NCBI RefSeq assembly: GCF_028583425.1
Contig: NC_072795.1
Location: 9,013,001-9,077,000, forward strand
Source of the DNA: Eublepharis macularius
Taxonomy: Eukaryota; Chordata; Lepidosauria; Squamata; Eublepharidae
Direction of reading: 5' to 3'
Length of the DNA stretch: 64,000 nt
This document shows, in pieces, positions 55,166 to 64,000 of this stretch (position 1 is the first letter of the stretch; every line of letters begins with the position of its first letter). The position numbers and the translations under genes were made by a program. The notes below the pieces were generated by a model. The model had not been told where the DNA came from. It ran no database searches and worked only from the letters and a program-made list of their open reading frames with translations.

Positions 55166-55622
55166 AGCTAACAGGCAATACTAGTTCTGTTTCATGAAAT
55201 GAAATCAACAACAAGCTGTGAAGAGGAAGGACGGCTAAGAAAGAGGATTAATGTTATCATAGCATGGATCCAGGTGGCCAGGTCAGCTATGTCGAGGTAA
55301 GAAGCCATTTTCCAGGCTAGAGAGGGGTTGTAGAATACCTACATTGTCTAAATTACCATTGTTACAGGGTGGGAATTTTTTTTAAAAAACCATTATTCTC
55401 TTATTCTCTTTTAAAAGGGGTGTTTGTCTTTATTTCCTTTTCAAAGATTCCTCTTCAATGCACTTTTTTTTGTATCTGCAGCAGTTGTGTTAGGAGTAAG
55501 AACCCTTCATTATATTGGAAAGGGAAGTGTTACCTCATGTGCTTCAAGCACTAGATGGCCTGGCTAGGTAGAATGCAGCTGCCAACCCCGGCTGGAGTAT
55601 GGGGGAAAAAAATAGAAGGTGT

Positions 55623-56356
55623 GTCAGGCTGACTAGCTGCCCTTCAACACCCCTGAGATGTGCAAGATATCAGACAATAGAAGTACTAAAGAAGTTCTTA
55701 TTTAATCTGATCTTCCCTCATCCTTTTCCCTATTCAAGGCTAATCAGGCCTCTGATAGCTGCTCCCAGGCCATCAATTATCATTGATAACTTTAGTTTCA
55801 CCCAGAAAAGTTTCATTAAAGCTTTTCCAGTTGTCTCACTTCAGAGACTGCCATTAAGTTCTTGTTTGGGGGCAGAAGATGCAATCCTTCCCCAGGGTAT
55901 GTTCCACAGTATAACTAGACTACCTGCTGCCTCCTTGTGTGCGTTCTGGGATTCTACGCTTACCCCCAAATTGCATGTCTGAGCCCCTTTGTCTCTTCTT
56001 GCCACGAAGAGCTGAACGCTCAAGCTGCTCCCCTTCTGTACTGCTAACTATAGCCCCCAAACCCTGAAACTATCCAATGTCTTCTCTGCTTTTCTTGGGC
56101 AACTCTTTACGTGTTTGGTGTAAGTTCTTGTGTGATTGCTTTTGATATCCTTTTAATAAAAATCATTTTTGTTATACACCCAATTGATCATTTTGAGAGT
56201 CCTCTGAGGGAAGGGACCTGGTGAGATCTCCATTACCCCCTCTCGCTGCCTCTCCTTGTACACTCATTCCTCCAGTTCGCAAGGAGACCCTCCCCCCATA
56301 TTGGGTTAACCCTTGTGCTTATTTTACGTTACAAATCAGAGTGTGGTGCTCTAACA
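55623..56356 (+). mobile_element. Probable solo LTR of an endogenous retroelement
   Basis: Begins TGTCAGGCTGAC and ends GCTCTAACA (TG...CA), with AATAAA at about 56156 and a pyrimidine-rich 3' end. No coding region beside it. Family not determined. Old relic. Confidence 0.4.
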
Positions 56357-56816
56357 GGGTGATAGGAAGAGCAGAACATTCCCTGCCTGTCAGCTTTGAA
56401 AACATTCAGAAGGGAGAATGTGCAGACTTCAGTCATAGGCCGTGATTCTAAAGACAATCCCAAGGGATTAAGCACTAAATGTTATTGAATAAAATGGGAC
56501 TTGAATCTGAGTAGACCAGTTTAGTGGGGTGCAGCTTGGTTTGTTCTGTGGTGCTACCCAGGCACTGGTCTGTCTCCTCCACCCTATCAAGGCACTTGGA
56601 CAGTCCTGTACTGTGAGAAAAAGTGATGCTGGGAGGCAAGTGGTGTGTTCAATCAGTCAAGCTCTGGAAGAATTCAATCATAGGCTGCAACTCTAAAGAC
56701 ACTTCCCTGGGAGTAAGTGCTATTGAATAACATGGGACTTACATCTGAGTAGATCTGTTTAGGACTTCTTCCTCCCCCCCCCAATCCTGTGAGCCATTAG
56801 ACTACTCTGCCCTTTC

Positions 56817-57060
56817 ATAGAACCATAGAATCATAGGGTTGGAAGGGACATCCAGGATCATCTAGTCCAACCCCCTGCACAATGCAGGAAATTCACAATT
56901 ACTTCCTCCCCAAACACCCCAAGTGACCCCTGCTCCATGCCTAGAAGATGGTAAAACACCATGAGGATCTGTAGCCGAACTGGGCTTGAGAAAATTGCTA
57001 CCTGACCCCAAGGTGATTGGAATTACCCTGGGCATGTAAGAAGGGGACATGAAAACAATC
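56817..57060 (-). mobile_element. CR1 LINE 3' end
   Basis: Starts 'catagaatcatagggttgga' and runs through 'atctagtccaaccccctgca', the complement of the CR1 3' end, to about 57060. Confidence 0.8.
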
Positions 57061-57149
57061 ATGCCTCCCCACAACAAAAGGAAAATTTATTTTAAAAGAA
57101 CACAGGTCTGTTTAGGTGGGGGTGGGCAGTTGAAACAATCATGTTGTTT

Positions 57150-57172
57150 GCCTGCCTGCCTGCCTGCCTGCA
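57150..57172. repeat. (TGCC)n microsatellite
   Basis: Five to six TGCC units. Confidence 0.9.
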
Positions 57173-57659
57173 CTTGGGTGATGTAGACTGGCAGCAATTA
57201 ATGCAAGAATATCCACGCTTTGTGGGAACAAAGCTACAAAGCATTAGGGAACATGGAACCAACAGACAACAGCAGAATGGAAAGGCAAATTGTATTGGCA
57301 CTTTAGAAAAAGTAAAAGGGAACATAAAGCAGGATTGTTTTTATTGCTGCAACTGCTCCACTACCCCTTTGCCAGCCAGTTTCACGCCATAGTGTGCACC
57401 TGCCCACACTCTCCTTCTTCAGGATCCATTGTTACATGTTTGTGTAGAGTAACTAACGGAAAACTTTGCGGAGAGATGGTTTAGAGGGAATATTATGCTC
57501 TGTGTGATTTTGGTGCCATCAAAAGCCAAAAAAGAGCTGCTCCAGAGTCTGGAAACTCCCATTGCATGGAATGGGGCCAAAAGTCATGATAATGAAAGAA
57601 ACCAAATGGATTAGATGAGAACCAGCAATGCTGCATCAGGAAAAATATCCAAAACCAGT

Positions 57660-57852
57660 TGGGCAGCCATGTTAGTCTGTCTGTAGCAGTAGAAAAGAGC
57701 AAGAGTCCAGTAGCACCAGTAAGACTAACAAAATTTGTGGTCGGGTATGAGCTTTCACTGAAGAAGTGAGCTGTGGCTCACAAAAGCTCATATCGTACCA
57801 CAAATTTTGTTAGTCTTACTGGTGCTACTGGACTCTTGCTCTTTTCTACTGG
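57660..57852. mobile_element. Head-to-head PLE dimer, family 3
   Basis: 'agcaagagtccagtagcacc' and 'gtaagactaacaaaatttgt' on the left face 'acaaattttgttagtcttac' and 'ggtgctactggactcttgct' on the right. Centre is the motif at 57758-57784. Target duplication not found. Confidence 0.7.
57758..57784 (+). ncRNA. Hammerhead-like motif, decayed
   Basis: CTGAAGA, A, GTGAGC/GCTCAC perfect stem II, but AAAA instead of GAAA, so G12 is lost. Left arm keeps only the complement of GAAAGCTCATAC. Confidence 0.35.
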
Positions 57853-58032
57853 TACATAATTTGTTCGGAAAGACTGAATCCCAAACTGAAATGATAATTT
57901 TTTCAGTGTACATCCCTGAATATTTATCAGATACTAATAACTGATTTAGAACCTTTGCAGTGTGTGATAAGGAAGTTGAAGAAACGTGACTACAGGAATG
58001 CAGGAGAAATAGATAGAAACAAATGAGACAAC

Positions 58033-58220
58033 CTAATTTGAACAGCGGGGAACAGCACAGAGCTTATGAGGTTGGGGAGCCACCGTTGCCCCTACTATAG
58101 GTTCTTCACTGAGTTCTTTCATGCCTTCTGGAAACTGAAAAGTGAATGATCTCAGCAGGCTGGTGAAGAACATGAAGAGCTCAATCTTTGCCAGCTGTTG
58201 TGCCAGGCATTCACGGGCTC
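58033..58220 (-). CDS. CYP2J-like gene 2, exon 9
   Basis: Acceptor tttgcag|gagccc read on the - strand. ARECLAQQLAKIELFMFFTS, ends HKLCAVPRCSN and TAG at 58033-58035. Confidence 0.9.
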
Positions 58221-61200
58221 CTGCAAAGGAAATCAGAGAAAAATGTGAGTAATACCTTTCCATGCAGACTCTAGCATGCATCCTCCAGGTAAGCATCTCA
58301 ATTGGATTTTTATAGAGGAATAAGAGTTGGTGAGCCAAGGCTTCCTTCCAATGCCCTGTCTTCATTTCTCAGTGCTACTATGATGGCTCCTTTCCTGCCC
58401 TTGCTAAGCTGCTCCAATTTCAATCCATATTTCTCTACCCTCCTCAATGATAGGCTAAGCAAAGAATGAGCAAAGGAGCAGGACAGCACCTAATTTTATC
58501 ACCTTAATTGAAGTCAAATGACTGTCTTTCAGAGAAGTCTCACAGAACCCAGTATTGGATCACCACAGCATTAATCTTTTCAGCCTTTCCATTTTTAATC
58601 CTTGTGCATTTAGCAAAAGGATAATGAGTTGATGATCAAAAGGGTTCATAGGTAGGGGACTAGAAGGCAAAGTAATGAGAGGGGGTTTACTCATCTGGGC
58701 AATAGTGTGACATGTTTTCATATAATGTTTGAGTTGCCCTTTGGTAACAGGATATGGTGGCAGAACATGTGAAAACAAGTGTCAGGCCTACTATCCACAG
58801 TAACTCCATCTTGCTTTCAGATACTCTCTCATGCTGTAGTTTTCCAGTGTTTTCTGTCCACAGGTTCACAGAGAGCCAGCTGTGTTCCCAGGGAGGCAGG
58901 AAGGCCTTATCTACTGGGACTAGACTAGACATCGACCTTGGAGAAACATCTCTCGTCTTCCCAGGCATCTACTGCAACTGGGCAGTGGGGGGTGGGATAG
59001 AGGGAGGTTTTGATATATTGTTTTTTGTAACTAACACATTATTCTCAACAAAGCTTCGCTGTCAGCCGGAAGCTTTCATGCATTTGGATTACTTATGGAC
59101 ACCTGTACTTTGAATATAATCTTTCAATAAATAACCTTTGAACCAAGAGACCTTGGATTTCTTGAAGCAAGGGATGGCAGATGAAATCAGAGTAACCTGA
59201 ATTCCATAAACTGACAATAAGCTTCAAAGCAAAGCACAGAAATAAAATCTTTCTAAATTAAGCATAACTAATTTACATGGCATGTTTAGCAATGTGGAAA
59301 CTCCCTAGTAGGCACATGTCTACATCAGCAGACAGTACTCAACAGAGTAGAGTACAGTCCCTGTCCCTACCAATGCATCTTTCTGAGCTACTTTGTTTGA
59401 TACAGCCATGTCATATTTTACATAAGAGACAGAAAATTCAGCAGCTACTACCTCACTATCATTCTCCAAAATCCATGACAGAATATGTCAATAGAGGTCT
59501 GATCTCATTAGAGACAATCACGTACTCCTAACTAGAGATGGGCACGAACAGAAAAAAAAATGAACATGATCTTCGTTGTTCATTGCCATCCAGAACAGGG
59601 ACTCACGAACAACCACGAACATGGCCCTGTTCACGAACATGTTCATGGTTGGCTATTCAGGGGGCCAGCAGGCTCTCCTCCAGCCATCATCCAAGTTTGG
59701 TCAAGATCCCCTACTGCACCACTCCCAGAAACCTGACCTGAGCAAGCACTAGAAAAGGTACCAATAATAAATAATAGCTTGGCCCCAGAGCCTGGCAGCA
59801 GCCCTGGAACTTGAAGGGTCGATCCCTATCCCACCACACACAAAGAAAATTCAAGCTGCCTAAGTTACCAAGGGAATTGATTGCAGGTGTCAGACTGTCT
59901 GGCTTGACGAACAGCAATGACCTGCAATGACCACCTGTTCATTTAGAATGGGGCCTCACAAACAACTTGTTCGCGAACAGCAGATCGGGTGGTTTGTGGC
60001 TTTTTTTGTTCATATTGCTGTTCATGCTCATCTCTGCTCCTAACCTTGAGAGATTATAATTGTTGTATTGTCGAAGGCTTTCACGGCCGGAGAACGATGG
60101 TTGTTGTGGGTTTTCCGGTCTGTATTGCCGTGGTCTTGGCATTGTAGTTCCTGACGTTTCGCCAGCAGCTGTGGCTGGCATCTTCAGAGGTGTAGCACCA
60201 AAAGACAGAGATCTCTCAGTCTTTTGGTGCTACACCTCTGAAGATGCCAGCCACAGCTGCTGGCGAAACGTCAGGAACTACAATGCCAAGACCACGGCAA
60301 TACAGCCCGGAAAACCCACAACAACCATCGATTATAATTGTTGTTTTTAAGAATGTGCACCTGAAAAAAAACTTGTGGGATTTTTTTATGTTGTGAAGAG
60401 CATAAATACTGATATTTGGGTCTTCTGGTACCTTTTTGGAATTCAGGTTCAGGTTTTTCCAGGATTCCAAAATTATTTGGCTTCTATTATTCCCTATTGA
60501 GGGGGTACTTTGGAGGCCTGGAGTGGCTGTTTTTTTCAAAAAATGGGACTAAAATTTCAGGAAAGCTGATATTCCCTGCCCAGTAAACTCATAAAGTGTC
60601 AATCAAATTGAACAAGATGCCCCTAGCCATCCTTGTTGCAGAGCCAACCTGGTCCCCACAAAGGAGAGAAGGAAGGAGAAGCAGCCAACTAGACTTGCAT
60701 TTCTTCAGTCTGGAAAAAACTCACGCAATGGATCCAATTGGAAGGGAGAAACGTCAATGGAAAATATGGATAATCAAAATAAAAGAAGATGCCTGCTGCT
60801 GGGGGCAAGCACCCGAACTCAAAAAAGTATATGGATTTTTTGTTGTTTTGGGGGTTTTTTTGGTAATGTCTAAGAATATTGTTCAGTTGTTCTACAAAAT
60901 TATGGCAATGGTCGATTTTTGGCTTGCGAATTCCAGAACGTACAAATCTAGTTACTTTGCCAAAACAGCATCAAGGTTCTGAAGAGGCTCAGAACTCTAC
61001 CTAAACTGACCTCATCCCCTGGTAAAACTCAGAAGTGGGCGAAGGTCAGTTACAACACCAGCTAACCGCAGGTTAAAGGGCTGTCTTAAAGGTGTGGCAG
61101 AACTGATATAGTACAGACTGGCCATTCCCAGTTTCCTGAGGATATGAGTCACTCTGAAAATAGCCACTGGCCAGGGCTGTACTTCAGTAGACACACGTCT

Positions 61201-62288
61201 CATCAAGCATAATAAGGTGTTAATGGGAACCACAATATGGAAAGTTCCATTTGAGTTCCATTGGCCAGGAAACTCCATTCTATCTATTTTAGGACACCAG
61301 TCCTTAGAAAATCTAAAGCTTTCATTATCCCTCAGCAGTCTTTGATGATGTTTGGCACTTTCAAGGAATGGGGAGGGGGGGACCAGTCTCAAGTCACCTC
61401 TGTAAAGGGAGGGAAAGGGAGGGGAAAATGTTTGCTTCCTACCCTTCTGTATTTTTAAGTTTTGTAAAAAACAGGGTGAGGGAGAGATCTGCTGAGCTCA
61501 AAACCTTTCCCCATGTTTTGTGTCAATGTGGTTGGTCATAATAAAAGACGTTTCACACATTTTGTTCGGGGGGGGGGGAGTTTGCATGAACCAATACGGC
61601 TGTTTACAACTTTTTTCTATACCACAGCATTCAACCAATCGACAAGGGCAGAGAGTTCATGGCTGGGTTGCTTCCCAAATGTAAGACCTGGTCACGTGTT
61701 CTAAAAAGAGTCTATGTTGCTCCTGCCCTCTGTGATATTTGCAATGTTATACTTCCATGGAAGGAGGCTAAATGGGACAAATCATCACTGCATGGAAAAG
61801 CATACGCTTTTCATGCAAAAAAAAATCATAGTCAATTTCTGCCATCAGTACTTAAATGATCCCCAGTAACAGGGCAGGGAAAACCTGTGCCTGAATTGTT
61901 GCAAAACATCTGATAGTCAGAGAGCACACTACAAGGGAAGACTCAGCATAAGAGCTCTATGATATTATGCGAAAAGGAAATGAGTTCCTCATTAGTGCTA
62001 AGCTGTGTACGAGAGAATATATTTTTCAGCTCTGATGTGAATTTTAGTAGTGCAGTGACTACAATCAAATATTCCTTGTTTACTTCTCCTTCAAACAACT
62101 ACATAAACATAGCTGCATACATGTGAGTTCCAAGTACTGCCTTTACCTGCTCCGAATGGAACAAATGCTTCTCTTTCCAAAAAACGTCCATCTTTATCCA
62201 AAAAATGATTTGGGTTGAACTCCTGAGGTTTCTCCCATTGTTTGGGATCAAGAAGAACAGAGCGGAGATCTGAAATAATAATGGCCCC
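58033..62288 (-). CDS. Second CYP2J-like P450, 3' part only (exons 8-9)
   Basis: A paralogue of the + strand gene, transcribed toward it. Exon 8 is 62147-62288 (142 bp) and exon 9 is 58033-58220 (188 bp with TAG). Upstream exons are beyond the right edge; no exon 7 was found in 62289-64000. The two exons are open and correctly phased. They share with gene 1 DLRSVLLDPKQWE, FNPNHFLDKDG and KIELF-FFTSLLR-FTFQ. The heme loop across the junction reads FGAG-ARECLAQQ: F, G, R and C are kept, but the Gly after Cys+1 is Ala and the next Glu is Gln. Intron 8 is 3926 bp, holding LTR, hAT and PLE insertions. Whether it is functional cannot be judged from two exons. Confidence 0.85.
58781..59170 (+). mobile_element. 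Possible solo LTR
   Basis: Begins TGTCAGGCCTACTATCC; has AATAAATAACCTTTGAACC near 59129 and a short downstream part, an LTR-like arrangement without coding DNA. Right edge uncertain. Relic. Confidence 0.35.
59533..60036. mobile_element. Non-autonomous hAT element, copy G
   Basis: Starts 'tagagatgggcacgaac', ends 'tgttcatgctcatctctg'. Perfect 8-bp duplication CTCCTAAC at 59525-59532 and 60037-60044. 504 bp. Confidence 0.9.
60156..60187 (-). ncRNA. Hammerhead-like motif, left arm
   Basis: - strand core identical to that at 24129-24163. Confidence 0.6.
60238..60269 (+). ncRNA. Hammerhead-like motif, right arm
   Basis: + strand core identical to 24129-24163. It lies only 50 bp from its inverted partner. 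Confidence 0.6.
62147..62288 (-). CDS. CYP2J-like gene 2, exon 8
   Basis: Acceptor tttgcag|ggggcc and donor gcag|gtaaag on the - strand. GAIIISDLRSVLLDPKQWEK, FNPNHFLDKDGRFLEREAF, VPFGAG. 142 bp as in gene 1. Confidence 0.9.
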
Positions 62289-62317
62289 CTGCAAAGGCAA
62301 AAATGTTGACTCAGGAT

Positions 62318-63509
62318 TAGACACGGGCATGAATGGGAACAAAATTCCAAACACCGTTCGTTGTTCATTGCCATTCACGAACAACGAACAATGAACAGAA
62401 CAGAACATGTCCCCTTAATGAACATGTTCTGTGTTCGTGTTCATGGCCCTTTAAAGATCCCTTTAAACTATCAGCTGGCAGGTGGCAGGGAGGGATTCCC
62501 CCTTGCCGCCTGCCAGCTGATTGTTTAAAGGGCCCTTTCCTGCCATGTGCAAGGGGCAGGGCCCTTTAAACACCCCATAACCCCCAGCCCCCATTTCCCT
62601 GCCCCACCCCATCGCCACCGGGCTGCTGCTGCCCACTGTCAGAGGGACAAGGAGACTCGCCTCATCCCTCTGACAGTGGGCAGAGCTGGGGTCACCGCAG
62701 GGCCACTTCTACCCACTGTCAGAGGGATGAGGAGAGACTCCCCTGGGCCCCCTAACAGCAGGCAAAGCTGCCGCCGCCGCAGGACCGCTTCTGCCCGCTT
62801 TCAGAGGGAAGAGGAGAGACTCCCCTGGTCGCTCTGACAGTGGGCAGAGCCAGTGCCACTGCAGGGCCACTTCTGCCCGCTGTCAGAGAGATGAGGAGAA
62901 TCTCCTTGTCCCTCTGACAGCAGGCAGAGCTGGCACCATGGAGCTGCTCCTTCCTGGTGCCAGCAGGATGGAGAGATTCTCTCTGTCCCTCTCGCACCGG
63001 GAGAGCCGGTGCCACCCCCTTTGCTGTCATATTCTCTTCACAGTGGCAAAAACTTTACTGCCTGTTGGAAGCTACTTTGAGAGGTTAAAAAACTGACCTT
63101 CCCAAAGTCCAATACCCACCAAATTTGCAGGGGACATAGTCCTCACTGTCTTCTGAAGACCCCCCAAGTTTCAGAGAGATTGCAGCCTGGGAAAGGTGTG
63201 ATCCATGGGTCCCCCCCTTTGCTGTCTATTTCTCTTCTGAGTGGCAAAAACTGGACTGTCTGCTGGAAGCTGAAGGGTTAAAGACAGAAGGAAAGCCAGA
63301 AGGAAAGCCAGAAGGAGTTCAGACAGAGTTCAGTCCTTGCCCTTGCCAGGGGAATTGATTGAAGGCACTTGAGTGTCTGGCTTCCTGAACAGCGGCCAAA
63401 CACTACGAACAAGGCTGTTCGTTTGGGACTCACGAACGGCCCGTTCGTGAACAGACGAATGGGCTGTGTGGGTTTTTTTCATTTGTATTGCTGTTTGTGC
63501 CCTTGTCTA
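62318..63509. mobile_element. Non-autonomous hAT element, copy H
   Basis: Starts 'tagacacgggcatgaat', ends 'gtttgtgcccttgtcta'. Perfect 8-bp duplication CTCAGGAT at 62310-62317 and 63510-63517. 1192 bp, the longest copy; the excess is mainly the internal tandem array. It lies 29 bp upstream (in gene sense) of gene 2 exon 8. Confidence 0.9.
62632..63013. repeat. 80-82-bp tandem repeats inside hAT copy H
   Basis: Units start CCCACTGTCAGAGGG or variants at 62632, 62712, 62794 and 62876, plus a diverged last unit. Each unit holds an inverted pair CTGTCAGAGGGA and TCCCTCTGACAG, so each can form a hairpin. Confidence 0.8.
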
Positions 63510-63737
63510 CTCAGGATACATCCAGACTAGAACACAGAAAATAAAAATGGTATCTGCATTCGGCTGAGAGGGATGTGAAAAACAATTCTCTGCACTCCTG
63601 GAAATATTCCTAGAAACAATAAACTGATTTTTTTTTTGCAGATCTTATTTTCTTTCTTGCTCACTCATTCCAGAGGTTTGAACATCTCCTTACTTCCATT
63701 TTCTCACAACAATGATATGAGATAAGGCAGGCAGAGT

Positions 63738-63862
63738 GTTTGTGATGGACCAAAGCTCACCCAATGAGTTTTCATGGAAGAAGCAGGGATTCGAACCTGG
63801 GTCTCCCTTGGTCCTAGTCCTACACTCTATCCAACACTTTTTAAACTATGCTACTCCAGCTC
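63738..63862 (-). mobile_element. Sauria SINE fragment
   Basis: 'cagggattcgaacctgggtc' (B-box side) and 'gtcctacactctatcca' near the head, in reverse. Old. Confidence 0.65.
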
Positions 63863-64000
63863 TTAATGAGAACTGAATGAAAATGTGTGAACAATGAAAA
63901 TATAAGGTGCATTTGGCAGACAGAATTGTGGAAAAAGAAGAGAACAACACATCATACATAGGTTTTCAAATCTCCCTTCCTGATCTGAAGCCAAATTCTG

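Larger units (their letters stand above)
47279..58032. other. Intergenic region between convergent P450 genes
   Basis: No gene seen. Unassigned parts: 47279-47600, 48110-48380, 49640-49750, 51185-51465, 52220-52740, 53510-54340, 55170-55620, 56360-56810, 57065-57650 and 57860-58030. The 97-codon frame at 53615-53908 has no recognised domain. Confidence 0.5.
60067..60329. mobile_element. Head-to-head PLE dimer, family 1, short
   Basis: Perfect 15-bp repeats GATTATAATTGTTGT at 60052-60066 and 60330-60344. The halves meet directly: 'gacagagatctctcag' passes into 'tcttttggtgctacacctct'. It lies 8 bp from the end of the hAT duplication. Confidence 0.9.
58221..62146. other. Intron 8 of gene 2, unassigned parts
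   Basis: 58225-58780, 59175-59520 and 60345-62140 show no gene or recognised element. Confidence 0.4.

Noticed and set aside
62289-64000. Exon 7 of the second P450 gene
   Set aside because: No - strand sequence resembling the K-helix exon was found; it must lie beyond the window.

Overview
This window looks like vertebrate chromosomal DNA, most probably from a squamate reptile. It carries split cytochrome P450 genes with long introns. Its repeats are the squamate mix: tRNA-headed SINEs of the Sauria type, a 5S-rRNA-derived SINE, Bov-B, L1, CR1 and L2 LINEs, hAT and Harbinger-like small DNA elements, DIRS and chromovirus fossils, and many Penelope-like elements (PLEs). A gecko is possible but is only a guess.

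Host genes. One complete CYP2 gene, closest from memory to CYP2J, lies on the + strand in nine exons: 14713-14883, 21552-21714, 25754-25903, 29782-29942, 35296-35472, 40188-40329, 43335-43522, 45368-45509 and 47088-47278. The sizes 163, 150, 161, 177, 142, 188 and 142 bp of exons 2-8 are the classical CYP2 set, all junctions are AG/GT and in phase, and the product is 494 residues. A second paralogue on the - strand is present only as its last two exons (exon 8 at 62147-62288, exon 9 at 58033-58220), so the pair is convergent. Its 5' part lies beyond the right edge.

The most striking host-level feature is a head-to-tail duplication of exactly 4155 bp (6861-11015 and 11016-15170), apparently identical throughout. 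Each copy carries the same TATA box and coding exon 1. If real, the gene has two promoters and two first exons that make the same protein; if not, it is an assembly artefact.

Layout. 1-6860: upstream DNA with SINEs, a 36-37-bp minisatellite and one hAT element. 6861-15170: the duplication. 14884-47087: introns loaded with PLEs, MITEs, SINEs, a Ty3 chromovirus fossil (intron 4), a DIRS fossil and a 50-bp minisatellite (intron 5), and Bov-B (intron 6). 47279-58032: intergenic repeats between the convergent genes. 58033-64000: the 3' end of the second P450 gene with hAT and PLE insertions.

The most interesting non-host system is a set of short palindromic PLE insertions. Three (30339-30647, 41185-41619, 60067-60329) are head-to-head dimers of one PLE end, each flanked by perfect 13-15-bp target duplications and each holding two opposed hammerhead-ribozyme-like motifs. 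A fourth (16478-17042) has the same architecture built from a different PLE family. The probable parent of the first family sits at 22126-24196, with a long open frame for the RT C-terminus plus GIY-YIG endonuclease and a 5' inversion that shares 48 bp with the sense part, as expected of twin priming.
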